Part shown: positions 14,815-16,285 of the stretch, piece after piece
Position numbering within the stretch: position 1 is the stretch's first letter
Layout of the letters: every line of letters starts with the position of its first letter
Source: CAZJDM01 sp964544765
GTDB taxonomy: Bacteria > Bdellovibrionota_B > Oligoflexia > CAYFLR01
Direction: 5' to 3'
Length of the DNA: 16,285 nt
Assembly (NCBI GenBank): GCA_964544765.1
Contig: CAZJDM010000102.1
Coordinates: 1-16,285, forward strand
The notes under the pieces: generated by a model
Database searches by the model: none
The model's input: the letters and a program-made list of their open reading frames with translations, nothing else
What the model was told of the DNA's origin: nothing
Made by a program: the position numbers and the translations under genes

Positions 14815-14859
14815 TTTTTGATGATTCGTCAGACCCTCTTAAAGTGAAAAAACTCCGCA

Positions 14860-14882
14860 CTACTGTAAAAAACGCGCAGTAG
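14860..14882. repeat. Small hairpin CTACTG/CAGTAG
   Basis: CTACTG (14860-14865) and CAGTAG (14877-14882) form a perfect 6-bp stem with an 11-nt loop containing CGCG. It lies just beyond the putative mobile-element end. Role unknown. Confidence 0.4.
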
Positions 14883-14936
14883 GATGATTTAGAATCAATC
14901 TTAAGAAGGCAACCAGTGTAAGCTGTTGTCAGTATC

Positions 14937-14977
14937 CTGTAGCCCGGTTCAGGACCAGGGCCAGGACCGGATTACAG
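14937..14977. repeat. GC-rich palindromic element, REP-like
   Basis: CTGTA-GC-CCGGT (14937-14948) pairs with ACCGG-AT-TACAG (14966-14977): two 5-bp stems separated by a 2x2 internal loop. The apical part contains two CAGGACC copies. In AT-rich DNA such a GC-rich imperfect palindrome resembles dispersed extragenic palindromes. The flank GATAACTGCCTATACTGATCACTG recalls the ACTGATAACTGAAGG stretch at the start of the window. Confidence 0.45.
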
Positions 14978-15008
14978 ATAACTGCCTATACTGATCACTG
15001 AATACAAG

Positions 15009-15038
15009 TTACAAAAAACATCAAATAAACACTATAAT
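15009..15038 (+). promoter_or_regulatory. Plus-strand promoter-like sequence
   Basis: TTACAA (15009-15014) and a consensus TATAAT (15033-15038) are spaced 18 nt apart. Downstream, tandem ATGs at 15052 and 15055 open a frame of only 24 codons (MMSAKIRDQIFQQ...), without a ribosome binding site. The promoter may be a relic, may drive a small RNA or leaderless peptide, or may be chance in AT-rich DNA. Confidence 0.3.
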
Positions 15039-15150
15039 ATTAATATTTTACATGATGAGTGCGAAAATACGAGATCAAATATTTCAACAGGCAGTAGGAT
15101 TACGGAAAAGTTTCAGCAAGGGCTAAATAAAGATTTGCAAAACTCGATTC

Positions 15151-16218
15151 TTAAGGTATTGAATACAAACTCATGCCATATAGTAAAAAGTAGGATCTTC
15201 TCATAATAATGGTTGATGGCTCTCCATGGCTATTTTGTAATTTCAAATAACTTATTTGACCACTTTTGGAGTCCAATTTATATCCCACCACTACAATAGC
15301 ATGGTTACCAGATAGATATGTTGTATCTATAATGTTATTAGCTATATCTAGAATACCAGTTTGCGGGTCAAAATGCTTAGCACTATGGTAATAACCCAAT
15401 AACAATGGTTTTCCTTCATCTATATTACTCTTAATTTCTTCAAAGGCACTTGTCCAAATAGAACCTAAGGAGTCTTTTTGTAATATGAGAAATTTAAATT
15501 TTGTCGCAATAGAACTCACCCCCTTTACCTTAGCATGTCTATCTTTAAAATGAGGTATGTACCTGGAAATAATAGTATCTATCTGTTTGTTTATTTTCTG
15601 TATTAATGATGAGCGATCTTGTTCACGTCCCGATGTCAGAATTACAGAAGCCCTTTCCGAATACTGCTCCAGAGCAGCACTTAATGCTGGAATATCAACA
15701 TGAGTATCTGATGGAAAACTACTTTCAGTAGCTAATGCAACTTGCTGAATAATGCTTAACATTTCATGTATATTATCGCATTGAGCAAAAAGATTATCAG
15801 GATTAGTTATTCTAGAAAAAGCTGCTACACGCAAATGACTAGCCACTAAAAAATTCACTGAAAGCGTTGTTCCTTTCAACACAGGTAGATATTCAAAAAA
15901 GCGTATTAACGCCGCTGCACAGCAACAAAAGGCACATTGATTTTTTGCTGGAAGTAATTCTAATTGACGAGTGAATATCATTTGATTTGTAGCATTGGTG
16001 CTTACAACAGGAAAAGTAAGCGTTTTAGTATACCCTGTATTTTGATAATCTGACAGGGTTTTATTTAATGCATCGTCTAAACTTCTACAAATATCAGCTA
16101 TAGGGTCCTCTGAACCTTGAATCATTATAAAGTTGTTAAAATGAAAAAAGAATAAAAATGATAAGATTATATGCCCAAAGCGCATGTATATCATTACTAT
16201 ATGAGTTCTTACAGTCAT
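15151..16218 (-). CDS. Secreted papain-like (C1-type) cysteine protease
   Basis: A predicted peptidase of the papain fold, 355 residues from the first ATG. Residues ~13-34 (FGHIILSFLFFFHF) are a hydrophobic export signal. The ATG at 16185 (codon 12) is an equally plausible start because neither has a clear ribosome binding site. The catalytic elements appear in papain order: oxyanion Gln94 in AKNQCAFCCCAAALIRFF with Cys98 the likely nucleophile, His306 in SGNHAIVVVGYKLD, and Asn329 in LKLQNSHGE (papain NSWG). The active-site loop is two residues shorter than papain's QGSCGSCW and has Cys in place of Trp, with three consecutive cysteines. The ~190 residues between Cys and His are longer than usual and mostly helical. 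With the serine protease it suggests export of degradative enzymes. Confidence 0.8.
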   Translation of the reverse strand: MTVRTHIVMIYMRFGHIILSFLFFFHFNNFIMIQGSEDPIADICRSLDDALNKTLSDYQNTGYTKTLTFPVVSTNATNQMIFTRQLELLPAKNQCAFCCCAAALIRFFEYLPVLKGTTLSVNFLVASHLRVAAFSRITNPDNLFAQCDNIHEMLSIIQQVALATESSFPSDTHVDIPALSAALEQYSERASVILTSGREQDRSSLIQKINKQIDTIISRYIPHFKDRHAKVKGVSSIATKFKFLILQKDSLGSIWTSAFEEIKSNIDEGKPLLLGYYHSAKHFDPQTGILDIANNIIDTTYLSGNHAIVVVGYKLDSKSGQISYLKLQNSHGEPSTIIMRRSYFLLYGMSLYSIP

Positions 16219-16285
16219 GTCAATAATATCCCAGGTGGTAGACCGAATTATTTCTAATCCGGCCCCCAGTTCTCACCCGTCGTGC
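16219..16285. other. Window edge upstream of cysteine protease
   Basis: These 67 nt hold the protease leader. A GC-rich stretch (about 16255-16275) contrasts with the AT-rich surroundings and shares CCGGATTA, in inverse orientation, with the palindromic element near 14967. No promoter is evident. Confidence 0.3.

Noticed and set aside
15052..15126. A 24-residue plus-strand ORF (MMSAKIRDQIFQQ...)
   Set aside because: It is too short, has no ribosome binding site and no recognisable family; only the promoter-like boxes ahead of it are noted.
1..16285. CRISPR array
   Set aside because: No regularly spaced repeats with unique spacers were found; the only tandem repeat is the in-frame heptad region.

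Overview
This is an AT-rich bacterial window in which nearly every intact gene lies on the minus strand. The proteins suggest a Gram-negative, didermal bacterium with periplasmic respiration: two lipobox lipoproteins, CxxCH multiheme cytochromes, a hybrid histidine kinase and secreted proteases. The TIGR02147-type regulator is a family best known from Fibrobacter and Bdellovibrio-like bacteria. A Bdellovibrionota- or Fibrobacterota-like origin is therefore plausible, but it is only an inference from that one family.

Region 1 (1-2960) is an accessory, decayed zone. It holds a BrnT/BrnA toxin-antitoxin pair, hairpins and inverted repeats, two fragments resembling tRNA 3' ends, a transposase remnant of IS1634/IS4 type and the 3' part of an IS66 transposase.

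Region 2 (2960-7020) is the most unusual block. Two paralogous lipoproteins flank a TIGR02147-type DNA-binding protein. They share a beta-rich core into which different charged helical or coiled-coil segments are inserted; in one of them the insert is a run of Gln/Glu heptads encoded by 21-bp tandem repeats. A promoter, an operator-like palindrome and a terminator hairpin that overlaps one possible start of the regulator are visible.

Region 3 (7134-10869) encodes an octaheme HAO-like cytochrome and its tetraheme NapC/NrfH-type quinol-oxidising partner. The two genes overlap by one base and look like a haoCA module for reducing nitrite or hydroxylamine. A membrane-bound hybrid histidine kinase lies directly upstream.

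Region 4 (11083-14145) holds a nicotinamidase-like protein lacking its catalytic-cysteine half, a secreted trypsin-like protease, and a sodium:solute symporter behind a clear TPP riboswitch. The symporter is therefore a probable thiamin or thiamin-precursor importer (ThiV type).

Region 5 (14146-16285) contains a frameshifted PDZ-type pseudogene on the plus strand, the possible end of another mobile element with a hairpin covering a Shine-Dalgarno sequence, palindromic repeats, and a secreted papain-like cysteine protease. The window edges look repetitive. No intact tRNA, rRNA or CRISPR array was seen.
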